Source: Neocallimastix lanati (nom. inval.)
Taxonomy: Eukaryota; Neocallimastigomycota; Neocallimastigomycetes; Neocallimastigales; Neocallimastigaceae
Assembly: GCA_016946835.1 (NCBI GenBank)
Contig: JACVTC010000119.1
Coordinates: 123,501-187,500, forward strand
Reading direction: 5' to 3'
Length of the DNA: 64,000 nucleotides
Shown here: positions 12,360-23,230 of the stretch, piece after piece
How positions within the stretch are numbered: position 1 is the first letter of the stretch
Layout of the letters: each line of letters opens with the position of its first letter
Made by a program: the position numbers and the translations under genes
Notes under the pieces: generated by a model
Seen by the model: the letters and a program-made list of their open reading frames with translations, nothing else
What the model was told of the DNA's origin: nothing
Database searches by the model: none

Positions 12360-12529
12360 TTATATCAAATATAATTATTTTTTAATATATTAAATATTTT
12401 AAACGAACTTTTTACATTATATTGTATATTCATAGTACAAATAATAATTATTATTATAAAAACTAAATGAATATTTTTTTTAACCTTTTATGACATTTTT
12501 TAGAAATTTGAAAATATAAAATAGTATGG
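10940..12529. repeat. A-unit spacer upstream of copy 4, with A-rich minisatellite
   Basis: AT-rich spacer carrying the promoter of copy 4. At 11445-11625 there is an irregular (TAAAAA)n minisatellite that is open on the minus strand as a Phe/Leu-rich run; I do not regard that as a gene. The block near 11820-11900 matches the conserved A-spacer block. Beyond 12000 homology weakens, with a TATATA-rich stretch at about 12300-12350. Confidence 0.65.
11095..11252 (-). promoter_or_regulatory. Promoter of copy 4: variant TATA and CCAAT boxes
   Basis: The TATA element reads TATATAAAT (complement of 11095-11103) rather than TATAAAAAG, about 156 bp from the ATG. CCAAT is present at 11248-11252 in a TATAACCAATTATT context. 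Confidence 0.48.
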
Positions 12530-12660
12530 GTATTCAATAAGTAAATTTAATAATTTAGATCGTAATTAAAATAAGGCTTATAATATTCTATTCCAAAATA
12601 TTTAAAATTATTTAATAAAATAATTTATTATATTTATTGCTTAATATTTTATTACTTATA

Positions 12661-12822
12661 ATTTAATGATAATCATTTAATCTAAGATATTAATCCATTG
12701 TTTATATCCTTAATATAACATAATATCAATTTCAGCTCATTGGCTTGACTGAAAACTTGATTAGCATAGTTAATATCTTTGTTATTTCAATCTCCTGAAT
12801 CAAGATTCTAAGTAATAACATT
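12661..12822 (-). pseudogene. Decayed CE4 deacetylase fragment (A-type)
   Basis: About 160 bases align to the 3' end of the deacetylase genes. One block covers the C-terminal codons (residues around TPVTMDKCLGLN, heavily mutated). A second covers the ANG...QVF...DIN...SGDW region. They are joined by a deletion of roughly 100 bases and the reading frame is lost. The 3' flank (about 12530-12660) also matches copies 1-4, so a whole gene unit once stood here. It marks the junction between the A-type and B-type halves of the array. Confidence 0.85.
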
Positions 12823-12825
12823 ATT

Positions 12826-13010
12826 TTTTTCAAATATTTGAATTTAAATTGCTTTTTTAATAAATGAATTTTTATAAAATGAAATACTAATAAGAAATAA
12901 AAATATAAAAGAAAATCTTTTTTTTCAAATATATGAATTTAAATTGTTTTTTTAATAAAAGCTTTTTATAAAATGAAATACTAATATGAAATAAAAATAT
13001 AAAAAAAATA
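12826..13010. repeat. Two-copy direct repeat, about 90 bp
   Basis: A segment starting TTTTTTTCAAATATTTGAAT and ending in AAAAATATAAAA occurs twice in direct orientation (about 12826-12910 and 12917-13005) with a few mismatches. Together with the AT-rich DNA up to 13380 it fills the A/B junction. No coding content seen. Confidence 0.7.
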
Positions 13011-13380
13011 TTTAATCTAAATAATATTTTTGATTTCAAATATATATTAATTTAATTAATTTTATTTTGGATATGGATATTCATTTATTTATTTTATGCA
13101 AAAATAAATAATTAAAAAAAATTTTTTTTTTATTTTAATTTCTATTATATATACATATTCCAGATTATAATAAAATATATAATATATTAAATGCAATTTA
13201 TTTTATTATTTAAGTATAATATTAAAATACTAATTTACACATTACAAAATTTAACATTCTAATTTAATATTACATCATGTATAACATGGTTATTTAAATA
13301 CCTTTAATAAAAAAAAAATAATAATCAATAAAAATAAAATATTTTATTAAAAATTTTCTATAATTATAATAATTGATTAT

Positions 13381-14403
13381 TTATTGATAGGCATTTAATC
13401 CAAGACATTTATCCATAGTAACTGGAGTATATCCTTTAGATAACATAATATCAATTTCAGCTCTAGCTAAGGCAACAATACTTTCTTTAGTACTACCATT
13501 GTATTGTAAGTGATTTAAGGAAATAGAACCTTGACCATTGGCTCCACTGAATACTTGCTTAGCATAGTTAATATCTTTGTTGTTCCAATCTCCTGAATCA
13601 AGATTCCATGTGATAGCAGCAGTGTATCCAAGACTTCCAAGAGTACTCATAACATTTTGATTTCCATTACCAGATCCATATGGTGGACGCATGAATGCTG
13701 GTTTCTTACCAATGGCTTGAGAAATAGCTCCTTCTAATTGTGTCATTTCACTTCTAATTTGATCAGCTGAAAGTGTGGTTAAATCTTTGTGATTAAATGT
13801 GTGACTACCAACAACATGACCTTCATTGTACATTCTCTTAACAATTCTAGCCCAGTTTGAATCTGCAGTATTCATATAAAGGTTACCAACAACGAAGAAA
13901 GTAGCTTTCATATTCTTTTCCTTTAAAAGATCTAAAATAGCATCAGCAAATTGAGTTGGTCCATCATCGAAAGTCATAGCCCATTCCTTTGGATTAACAC
14001 ATTGTGAGTAGAACTTAAGGCCACCACCTTGACCTCCTTGAGGAGCAGCTGGAGCAGCTTGAGCTGGTTGATTCCATTGATTATTATTATTATTTCATTG
14101 ATTATTATTGTTGTTATTATTCCATTGATTGTTGTTGTTCCATTGATTATTATTATTCCATTGATTATTATTATTGTTGTTGTTCCATTGGTTGTTGTTG
14201 TTCCATTGGTTATTGTTGTTCCATTGATTATTATTATTCCATTGATTATTATTCCATTGATTATTATTATTCCATTGATTCCAACCGTTGTTACCACCCC
14301 AATTATTCCATTGTCTTTTTTCAACTTCCACAGGTGCTGCTGTAGATGAGTTCTTACTAACTAAATATAAAAGAGTAATACCAGCAAAAATAAAAGATTT
14401 CAT
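13381..14403 (-). pseudogene. CE4 deacetylase, B-type copy 5, one in-frame stop
   Basis: 341 codons in one continuous frame from the conserved MKSFIF start to the stop, interrupted only by a TGA at 14095-14097. The stop replaces a Trp TGG in the last hexad of the repeat block (CAATGA for CAATGG). Upstream lie signal peptide, EKR site and nine further repeat units. Downstream the linker and the whole CE4 domain with all five motifs are intact and nearly identical to copies 6 and 7. Either a very recent null allele, read-through, or a sequencing error. Restarting at the Met of MTFDDGP would give a 198-residue protein lacking signal peptide and strand 1 of the barrel, unlikely to be secreted. 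B-type markers: NPKEW, QIRSE, QLEGA, DWNNKD. Confidence 0.88.
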
Positions 14404-14549
14404 TTTTAATTATATTTATAAAAATTTGATTTAATTTATTTCTATATTTATAATTTTAATTTTATATTAGTTAATTTTAATATTAAATATATCTTAATTT
14501 GAAATAAATCAAATTATTGAAAATAAAAATATTAAAGTAAATTAAAGAC

Positions 14550-14753
14550 CTTTTTATATGAAAAAAAAATAATATAATATAAAATATTATAAAATAAAAT
14601 AATAAGAAATAAAAAATAAAAATAAAAAGATTAATTTATTATTGTAAATATTATTGAATATAATTTAATTTAGCTCTTCTAATTAAAAAGCTTATAATTA
14701 ATACAAAAAAATATCATTAATTGTAGTACAAAAAAAATGTCAACATAACCAAT
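14550..14753 (-). promoter_or_regulatory. Promoter of copy 5: TATA and CCAAT boxes
   Basis: TATAAAAAG (complement of 14550-14558), about 147 bp upstream of the ATG. CCAAT at 14749-14753 in the shared CAACATAACCAATTATTT context. Confidence 0.55.
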
Positions 14754-15525
14754 TATTTTGTAATTAATTAATAATAATATAATTTTATATTATATTTGTA
14801 TATTTTATGATTTTATTTTTATATATTTATTTTTAAAATAATAAAAATAAATATGAATATATATATTCATATTTCATTTAATAAGAATATATTTTTTTGC
14901 CGTTGAATATAAATTAAATAGGTAGAAAAAAATATGAATATATTTTGGGTAATTTTAATTAGTTTTTTTATTTAAACAATAACCAACCCAACAATATCAA
15001 TAATATATTATATTAAAAAAAAAATATAATGGGATATTAATATTAATATTTCATGATGGAACATGGAACAATCAAAAAAAATTAAATAATTTAATAATTT
15101 TTAAAACGTCCTTTAAGATTGTTTTATAAATAATAAGTTTATATATTAATTAATAGTATTTCTACTAATTATTAAAATGAAATACTTGTCTATATATTTG
15201 TATTATTTATATTATTTTTATATATTTAATTAAATTGTAAATATTATTAAATATTTAATATATTAAATTTCTAAAAATAATCATATTATAATTCTTTTTC
15301 TGATATAAAATAATATTTGGTTATTATTTTAAATTATATTAAATATTTTCTAAATTAATATTCTTATAGTTATAGTAAAAAGAAATTATAATATTATAAT
15401 TTCTCTTTTCAATTTACAATAAAGATTTACATATTTTTTTATTTTAAATATAATTTTATAAATTTATAAATCATATAAATTAAATAATTAATTAATATTT
15501 TTTAAATTATTAAAAAAATGTATTT

Positions 15526-15663
15526 ATCTGTTTATTGCTTATGGGGAGTTGAGAGCGTCGACGCCGTACCGGTATGGCAGTTAATCATACACCCATATTA
15601 CTATATGGGGAAAGACCAAAAGTCTTCAGTCTATAAAAAAAAAAAAAAAAAAAATCTGTTTAT
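15526..15663 (+). mobile_element. Short poly-A retroposon with 10-bp target-site duplication
   Basis: A 118-bp insert (15536-15653) is present in this spacer but absent from the homologous site near 20391-20403. It is flanked by direct repeats ATCTGTTTAT (15526-15535 and 15654-15663) and ends in about 20 A's, the hallmarks of LINE-mediated retroposition. It is far more GC-rich than its surroundings and contains strong dyads: GCGTCGACGC, TACCGGTA, a CCCATAT/ATATGGG hairpin with a TACT loop, and an AAGAC/GTCTT hairpin. Could be a SINE, a retroposed small RNA, or the 3' end of a heavily truncated LINE. I cannot match it to a known RNA and see no tRNA-type B box. The open frame running through it is not a gene. 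Confidence 0.85.
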
Positions 15664-16568
15664 AGAAGATGGTACAAAAGTTTTAAATACTAATAATAAT
15701 AAGACTAAAACTAAAAATTTCATTTAAATATTAATTATCGGTTGTTATTGTTTTAGTTTTATCATAAAAAGATGTTCAAAAATATGATATAACTCTGATC
15801 GATTAATCTCTTTTAAGGAGAAGTTTTATTAATATTTATTCTTACATTAATATAATTTTATTCATTAATTTATTTATAATTTAAAATTTATTTTATTTAA
15901 AATATTAAAATTTATAATTTTATATTTTGATATTATTAAATGACCTTTATTTTTAATATAATAAAAATAAATGTTAAAAAAGGCATAAGGCAAAAAGCGT
16001 AAAGAATAAATATAAGGAAAAAGTATTCTTTATATAATACTTTTTAATTATAACCTATTTGAAAATAAGAAAAATTAATTAGTTTAATATTACAAAAAGT
16101 ATAATGTAATTATAAATTAAAATTAAAACATATAAAAATATAATAAAATAAAATAAAATAAAATAATTAAAATAAAATAAAACTTAATTAAAAATATAAA
16201 TAATTTATAAAATTATTAATATATAAATTATTTATATTTTAAATTAATATATAATTTATGTTATAAATTTTATGTTTACATCAATTTTATGTGTTTGTAT
16301 AGAATTTATGATATTATATAAATATATTTTATTTCACTTTATAATAAATCACATAAATAATTAATAATTAATCAAATGATTAATTATTAATATTTATTAA
16401 TTTAATTTTATGTAATTATTTACAAAAAAATTTATTAACAATTAAAGTTTTTATTTTCATTTTATATCAAATAATTCTTAAAGCTAAATAATATAAAATA
16501 AAATAAAGTATTATATTAAATTTCAAAAGAAAATTGTGAATATTTTAGAGATAGAAATTGAAAAAAAT

Positions 16569-16770
16569 TTATAAAACTAAATATAAATTTCTTGCATCAA
16601 TTCGTAGGAGTACTTATATAATTAAAATTTTCCCAGTTAAATTTCGGTATTTCTCCAGGAAGTATATTATTGTGATTAAGTATTGTTATTCTACATGTTT
16701 TTTAGTCCATGAATAATGTAAAAGCATTGATATATAAATATATATATATTTTAGACAGAGAATACACTTC
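16569..16770 (-). pseudogene. Unidentified coding-like remnant, B unit 1
   Basis: Homologous to 21298-21501, where it reads as an uninterrupted 67-codon frame. Here a deletion of about 9 bases and other changes break it. Less AT-biased than its flanks, suggesting former coding sequence. Family not recognised. Confidence 0.35.
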
Positions 16771-16918
16771 CATTACTTTATTAAATAATTAATTATATTT
16801 TTATGTAAATATATTATATAAATTAAAAATACAAATAAAATCGTTTTAAAAAAATACATTATATTAATTAAGTACAGAAATAAAAATTATATAAAAGATT
16901 AAATAAAATAAAAAATAA

Positions 16919-16920
16919 TA

Positions 16921-16979
<59 letters not shown>
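16919..16979. repeat. (AAT)n microsatellite
   Basis: About 20 perfect AAT/ATA trinucleotides. The third B unit has a shorter, interrupted version near 31284-31315. Confidence 0.9.
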
Positions 16980-16981
<2 letters not shown>

Positions 16982-17022
16982 TAATCATAAAAAATATAAT
17001 GTAATAAAGAATAAAAATAAGT

Positions 17023-17400
17023 TTAAAAAAATTTCGATGTGAGGTATACAATATATAGAAACATAATCAACATATTTAAAATAGATAGTGTGGTATCCAC
17101 CAAACTCTTCACTGAAAATACAGAAAGATTCTCATTAAGAGAAATACTCTCTATAGATTCTGTGAACTGAATTAGACTGTTAGTATTTTTGTCTGAAATA
17201 TATATAATAGGACAACTAATAGTATTGTTCCTAAGCCGTACTCTTGGTTCTGAAAGATTTCTTACTAAATTTCTCAAAAAGTAACTCATGAGATACTAAT
17301 GATAGGTGTTGTTTTAGAAAGATAACCGCAAGTACCCCACAATATATGGAACAGTAGACCCCCTACGAACTGTTTAAGGGTTGTTCACTTAAATGTCTCC
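17023..17400 (-). pseudogene. Unidentified coding-like remnant shared by B units 1 and 3
   Basis: The minus strand shows conserved peptide runs (RNNTISCPIIYIS, IESISLNENLSVFSVKSL, DTTLSIL) that recur in one longer frame at 31428-31733. Upstream codons (ELLFEKFSKKSF) are in another frame here because of a deletion of roughly 17 bases relative to the second copy. Conservation of amino-acid runs across two copies suggests a former coding exon. I do not recognise the family, and part of the conservation may simply reflect recent duplication. Confidence 0.35.
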
Positions 17401-18274
17401 GCTCCCAATATCAAATTATAGCTTAACTAAAGCTGAAATTCCACCAAGAATGAATATATAAATATATTTTTGACCAAATGAGAAATAATATAAGGAGATC
17501 ATTTTCACTTTTCAAAGGATCGAATTTTCACCTCATTAAATAAAAAAAAATACTATCTAAATTTTTTTTATAGCCTTAATTATTGTGAACAAACTTTATT
17601 TATTTTCATTTATTAATAAAAACTAGCTTTAGGTAATAAATAGTTCCTTAGACAAATTATAAATATTAATATTGGAGGTCTTAATTTTAAACCAGAAACT
17701 TTGACATTTCAACCATAATTAACAATTTACTTTAATTGTTATTATTACTATTATTATTATTATAAAAAATACCTTATTTTTATAATATTATTGTTAATAA
17801 AATAATAAATAAAAAATTATGAATATCAAATTTCTAATATATTAAATATTTTCTTCTAAAAAAGATCTATTTTACATAAAAAAATATACAATTTATATTT
17901 ATCCAAAATTTAAATACTTTATCAAAACAATTATTAAATTTTTTAATTATAACTTTTTTTTATTTCATATTTAATTATTTATAATATCATACATAATATA
18001 TTATATACTTCAGAATTTAGAAAATTATATATCAAATATAATATATCTAAATTCATTAAAACTTAGAGAAATAAAATTTACATTATATTACATGTATATA
18101 CTAATTGAAAGTTTAATACTAATATTTTAATTATCATATTATTTCTTTCTAAATATTTAATAGCATGCGTTTAATTACTTAAAACAAAGTTTATAAAATA
18201 AATTATTCAAAAATACTCTAATTTAATAATTTAAAATTCAATTTATATCATTTTACTATTGATTTTCATATAAT

Positions 18275-19273
18275 TTACTGATATGCATTTAATCCAAGAC
18301 ATTTATCCATAGTAACTGGAGTATATCCTTTAGATAACATAATATCAATTTCAGCTCTAGCTAAGGCAACAATACTTTCTTTAGTACTACCATTGTATTG
18401 TAAGTGATTTAAGGAAATAGAACCTTGACCATTGGCTCCACTGAAAACTTGCTTAGCATAGTTAATATCTTTGTTGTTCCAATCTCCTGAATCAAGATTC
18501 CATGTGATAGCAGCAGTGTATCCAAGACTTCCAAGAGTACTCATAACATTTTGATTTCCATTACCAGATCCATATGGTGGACGCATGAAGGCTGGTTTCT
18601 TACCAATGGCTTGAGAAATAGCTCCTTCTAATTGTGTCATTTCACTTCTAATTTGATCAGCTGAAAGTGTGGTTAAATCTTTGTGATTAAATGTGTGACT
18701 ACCAACAACATGACCTTCATTATACATTCTCTTAACAATTCTAGCCCAGTTAGAATCAGCGGTATTCATGTAAAGGTTACCAACAACGAAGAAAGTAGCT
18801 TTCATATTCTTTTCCTTTAAAAGATCTAAAATAGCATCAGCAAATTGAGTTGGTCCATCATCGAAAGTCATAGCCCATTCCTTTGGATTAACACATTGTG
18901 AGTAGAACTTAAGACCTCCACCTTGACCTCCTTGAGGAGCAGCTGGAGCAGCTTGAGCTGGTTGATTCCATTGATTATTATTATTCCATTGATTATTATT
19001 GTTGTTATTATTCCATTGATTGTTGTTGTTCCATTGATTATTATTATTGTTGTTGTTCCATTGGTTGTTGTTGTTCCATTGATTGTTATTATTCCATTGA
19101 TTATTATTCCATTGATTATTATTCCATTGATTATTATTATTCCATTGATTCCAACCGTTGTTACCACCCCAATTATTCCATTGTCTTTTTTCAACTTCCA
19201 CAGGTGCTGCTGTAGATGAGTTCTTACTAACTAAATATAAAAGAGTAATACCAGCAAAAATAAAAGATTTCAT
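18275..19273 (-). CDS. Secreted CE4 polysaccharide deacetylase, B-type copy 6
   Basis: 332 aa. B-type signal peptide (MKSFIFAGITLLYLVSKN...) and propeptide ending EKR. The Trp/Asn/Gln block has nine units with irregular Asn runs (3, 4 and 7 Asn between QW pairs), unlike the regular hexads of A-type copies. A short Pro-Ala-Gln-Ala-Ala-Pro linker precedes the intact CE4 domain (MTFDDGP starts at residue 135). Diagnostic B-type residues: NPKEW, QIRSEMTQLEGA, DWNNKD, LARAE. The irregular Asn runs fit slippage within AAT/AAC tracts. Expected secreted and active. Confidence 0.95.
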   Translation of the reverse strand: MKSFIFAGITLLYLVSKNSSTAAPVEVEKRQWNNWGGNNGWNQWNNNNQWNNNQWNNNQWNNNNQWNNNNQWNNNNNNNQWNNNNQWNNNNNNNQWNNNNQWNQPAQAAPAAPQGGQGGGLKFYSQCVNPKEWAMTFDDGPTQFADAILDLLKEKNMKATFFVVGNLYMNTADSNWARIVKRMYNEGHVVGSHTFNHKDLTTLSADQIRSEMTQLEGAISQAIGKKPAFMRPPYGSGNGNQNVMSTLGSLGYTAAITWNLDSGDWNNKDINYAKQVFSGANGQGSISLNHLQYNGSTKESIVALARAEIDIMLSKGYTPVTMDKCLGLNAYQ

Positions 19274-19421
19274 TTTTAATTATATTTATAAAAATTTGAT
19301 TTAACTTTTTTCTATATTTATAATTTTAATTTTATATTAGTTAATTTTAATATTAAATATATCTTAATTTGAAATAAATCAAATTATTGAAAATAAAAAT
19401 AATGAAGTAAAATAAAGCCCT

Positions 19422-19622
19422 CTTTATATGAAAAAAAAAAACATAATATAAAATATTATAAAATAAAATAATAAGAAATAAAAAATAAAAATAAAAAGAT
19501 TAATTTATTATTGTAAATATTATTGAATATAATTTAATTTAGCTCTTCTAATTAAAAAGCTTTTAATTAATACAAAAAAATATCATTAATTGTAGTACAA
19601 AAAAAATGTCAACATAACCAAT
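19422..19622 (-). promoter_or_regulatory. Promoter of copy 6: variant TATA and CCAAT boxes
   Basis: The TATA element reads TATAAAGAG (TATAAAG is the complement of 19422-19428), about 149 bp from the ATG. CCAAT at 19618-19622 in the shared context. Confidence 0.5.
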
Positions 19623-21297
19623 TATTTTGTAATTAATTAATAATAATATAATTTTATTTTATATTTGTATATTTTATGATTTTATTTTTATATATTTATT
19701 TTTAAAATAATAGAAATAAATATGAATATATATTCATATTTCATTTAAAAAGAATATATTTTTTTGCCGTTGAATATAAATTAAATAGGTAGAAAAAAAA
19801 TATGAATATGTTTTGGATAATTTTAATTAGTTTTTTTATTTAAACAATAACCAACCCAACAATATCAATAATATTTTATATTAAAATAAAATATAATGGG
19901 ATATTAATATTAATATTTCATGATGGAACATGGAACAATCAAAAAAAATTAAATAATTTAATAATTTTTAAAACGTCCTTTAAGATTGTTTTATAAATAA
20001 TAAGTTTATATATTAATTAATAGTATTTCTACTAATTATTAAAATGAAATACTTGTCTATATATTTGTATTATTTATATTATTTTTATATATTTAATTAA
20101 ATAGTAAATATTATTAAATATTTAATATATTAAAGTTCTAAAAATAATTATTTTATAATTCTTTTTCTGATATAAAATAATATTTGGTTATTATTTTAAA
20201 TTATATTAAATATTTTCTAAATTAATATTCTTATAGTTATAGTAAAAAGAAATTATATTATAATTTCTCTTTTCAATTTACAATAAAGATTTACATATTT
20301 TTTTATTTTAAATATAATTTTATAAATTTATAAATAATATAAATTAAATAATTAATTAATATTTTTAAATTTATTAAAAAAAATGTATTTATCTGTTTAT
20401 AGAAGATGGTACAAAAGTTTTAAATACTAATAATAATAAGACTAAAACTAAAAATTTCATTAAAATATTAATTATCGGTTGTTATTGTTTTAGTTTTATC
20501 ATAAAAAGATGTTCAAAAATATAACTCTGATCGATAAATCTCTTTTAAGGAGAAGTTTTATTAATATTTATTCTGACATTAATATAATTTTATTCATTAA
20601 TTTATTTATAATTTAAAATTTATTTTATTTAAAATATTAAAATTTATAATTTTATATTTTAATATTATTAAATGACCTTTATTTTTAATATAATAAAAAT
20701 AAATGTTAAAAAAGGCATAAGGCAAAAAGCGTAAAGAATAAATATAAAGAAAAAGTATTCTTTATATAATACTCTTTAATTATAACCTGTTTGAAAATAA
20801 GAAAAATTAATTAGTTTAATATTACAAAAAGTATAATGTAATTATAAATTAAAATTAAAACATATAAAAATATAATAAAATAAAATAAAATAAAATAATT
20901 AAAATAAAATAAAACTTAATTAAAAATATAAATAATTTATAAAATTATTAATATTTAAATTATTTATATTTTTAATTAATATATAATTTATGTTATAAAT
21001 TTTATGTTTACATCAATTTTATGTGTTTGTATAGAATTTATGATATTATATAAATATATTTTATTTCACTTTATAATAAATCACTCTATAAATCAGTGAT
21101 AATTAATCAAATGATTAATTATTTATTAATTTAATTTTATGTAATTATTTACAAAAAAATTTATTAACAATTAAAGTTTTTATTTTCATTTTATATAAAA
21201 TAATTCTTAAAGCTAAATAATATAAAATAAAATAAAGTATTATATTAAATTTCAAAAGAAAATTGTGAATATTTTAGAGATAGAAATTGAAAAAAAT

Positions 21298-21501
21298 TTA
21301 TAAAACTAAATATAAATTTCTTGCATCAATTAATCTAATCGTAGGAGTACTTATATAATTAAAATTTTCCCAGTTAAATTTCGGTATTTCTCCAGGAAGT
21401 ATATTATTGTGATTAAGTTTTGTTATTCTACATGGTTTTTTAGTCCATGAATAATGTAAAAGCATTGATATATATATTTTAGACAGAGAATACACTTCCA
21501 T
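21298..21501 (-). CDS. Small unidentified open frame, best-preserved B-unit copy
   Basis: 67 codons with less AT bias than the flanks, containing LNHNNILPGEIPKFNWENF. The LPGEIPK run is faintly like a leucine-rich-repeat turn but one run is not enough to assign it. Homologous segments in B unit 1 (16569-16770) and B unit 3 (30878-31080) are broken, so this is probably a surviving exon fragment of a lost gene rather than a working gene. No promoter or signal peptide seen. Confidence 0.25.
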   Translation of the reverse strand: MEVYSLSKIYISMLLHYSWTKKPCRITKLNHNNILPGEIPKFNWENFNYISTPTIRLIDARNLYLVL

Positions 21502-22225
21502 TACTTTATTAAATAATTAATTATATTTTTATGTATTACATTTTAAAAAAATATATTATATAAGTTAAAAATAAAAATAAAATCGTTTTAAAAAAATACA
21601 TTATATTAATTAAAGACAGAAATAAAAATTATAAACTTTGACATTTCAACCATAATTAACAATTTACTTTAATTGTTATTATTACTATTATTATTATTAT
21701 AAAAAATACTTTATTCTTATTTTTATATAATATTATTGTTAATAAAATAATAAATAAAAAATTATGAATATCAAATTTCTAATATAATAAATACTTTCTT
21801 CTAAACAAGATCTATATTACATAAAATTATATTACATATAATTTATATTTATCCAAAATTTAAATACTTTATCAAAACAATTATTAAATTTTTTAATTAT
21901 AACTTTTTTTTATTTCATATTTAATTATTTATAATATCAAACATAATATATTATATACTTTAGAATTTAGAAAATTATATATCAAATATAATATATCTAA
22001 ATTCATTAAAACTTAGAGAAATAAAATTTACATTATATTACATGTATATACTAATTGAAAGTTTAATACTAATATTTTAATTATCATATTATTTCTTTCT
22101 AAATATTTAATAACATACATTTAATTATTTAAAACAAAGTTTATAAAAATAAATTATTAAAAAATACTCTAATTTAATAATTTAAAATTCAATTTATATC
22201 ATTTTATTACTGATTTTCATATAAT

Positions 22226-23230
22226 TTACTGATAAGCATTTAATCCAAGACATTTATCCATAGTAACTGGAGTATATCCTTTAGATAACATAATATCAAT
22301 TTCAGCTCTAGCTAAGGCAACAATACTTTCTTTAGTACTACCATTGTATTGTAAGTGATTTAAGGAAATAGAACCTTGACCATTGGCTCCACTGAATACT
22401 TGCTTAGCATAGTTAATATCTTTGTTGTTCCAATCTCCTGAATCAAGATTCCATGTGATAGCAGCAGTGTATCCAAGACTTCCAAGAGTACTCATAACAT
22501 TTTGATTTCCATTACCAGATCCATATGGTGGACGCATGAATGCTGGTTTCTTACCAATAGCTTGAGAAATAGCTCCTTCTAATTGTGTCATTTCACTTCT
22601 AATTTGATCAGCTGAAAGTGTGGTTAAATCTTTGTGATTAAATGTGTGACTACCAACAACATGACCTTCATTATACATTCTCTTAACAATTCTAGCCCAG
22701 TTAGAATCAGCGGTATTCATGTAAAGGTTACCAACAACGAAGAAAGTAGCTTTCATATTCTTTTCCTTTAAAAGATCTAAAATAGCATCAGCAAATTGAG
22801 TTGGTCCATCATCAAAAGTCATAGCCCATTCCTTTGGATTAACACATTGTGAGTAGAACTTAAGACCACCACCTTGACCTCCTTGCGGAGCAGCTGGAGC
22901 TTGTTGTTGAGCTGGTTGATTCCATTGATTATTATTATTATTCCATTGGTTATTATTGTTGTTATTATTCCATTGATTGTTGTTGTTCCATTGATTATTA
23001 TTATTGTTGTTGTTCCATTGGTTGTTGTTGTTCCATTGATTGTTATTATTCCATTGATTATTATTCCATTGATTATTATTCCATTGATTATTATTATTCC
23101 ATTGATTCCAACCGTTGTTACCACCCCAATTATTCCATTGTCTTTTTTCAACTTCCACAGGTGCTGCTGTAGATGAGTTCTTACTAACTAAATATAAAAG
23201 AGTAATACCAGCAAAAATAAAAGATTTCAT
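22226..23230 (-). CDS. Secreted CE4 polysaccharide deacetylase, B-type copy 7
   Basis: 334 aa. Same signal peptide, EKR site and B-type markers as copy 6. Repeat block of nine units with Asn runs of 4,3,3,4,4,7,4,7,5. The linker reads NQPAQQQAPAAP, distinct from copy 6. All CE4 motifs intact. Apart from the repeat block and linker it is essentially identical to copy 6 in protein, so the two are recent duplicates. The whole 5.46-kb Copia element lies between this gene and copy 8. Confidence 0.95.
   Translation of the reverse strand: MKSFIFAGITLLYLVSKNSSTAAPVEVEKRQWNNWGGNNGWNQWNNNNQWNNNQWNNNQWNNNNQWNNNNQWNNNNNNNQWNNNNQWNNNNNNNQWNNNNNQWNQPAQQQAPAAPQGGQGGGLKFYSQCVNPKEWAMTFDDGPTQFADAILDLLKEKNMKATFFVVGNLYMNTADSNWARIVKRMYNEGHVVGSHTFNHKDLTTLSADQIRSEMTQLEGAISQAIGKKPAFMRPPYGSGNGNQNVMSTLGSLGYTAAITWNLDSGDWNNKDINYAKQVFSGANGQGSISLNHLQYNGSTKESIVALARAEIDIMLSKGYTPVTMDKCLGLNAYQ

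Larger units (their letters stand above)
14404..18274. repeat. B-unit 1 spacer
   Basis: Long AT-rich spacer. 14404-16780 aligns closely to 19274-21520 and, with deletions, to 23231-24760. 16980-18274 aligns to 31320-31857 plus 33451-34221, and in part to 21630-22225. Apart from the promoter, a retroposon (15536-15653), an (AAT)n tract (16919-16979) and two short unidentified coding-like remnants, nothing recognisable. The unit is 4.89 kb start to start. Confidence 0.75.
19274..22225. repeat. B-unit 2 spacer
   Basis: Close copy of 14404-18274, but it lacks the retroposon at 15536 and about 0.8 kb corresponding to roughly 16880-17650, so the unit is 3.95 kb. The target site of the retroposon is seen empty at 20391-20403. 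Apart from the promoter and the remnant frame at 21298-21501 I see no gene. Confidence 0.75.

Noticed and set aside
1-12822. CRISPR-like array because of regularly repeated units
   Set aside because: Repeats are 18-bp coding hexads or kilobase tandem duplications, not short repeats with unique spacers, and the genome is eukaryotic in character.
15518-15727. 69-codon frame starting MYLSVYCLWG
   Set aside because: It runs through the retroposon and its poly-A tail; the allele without the insertion has no such frame.
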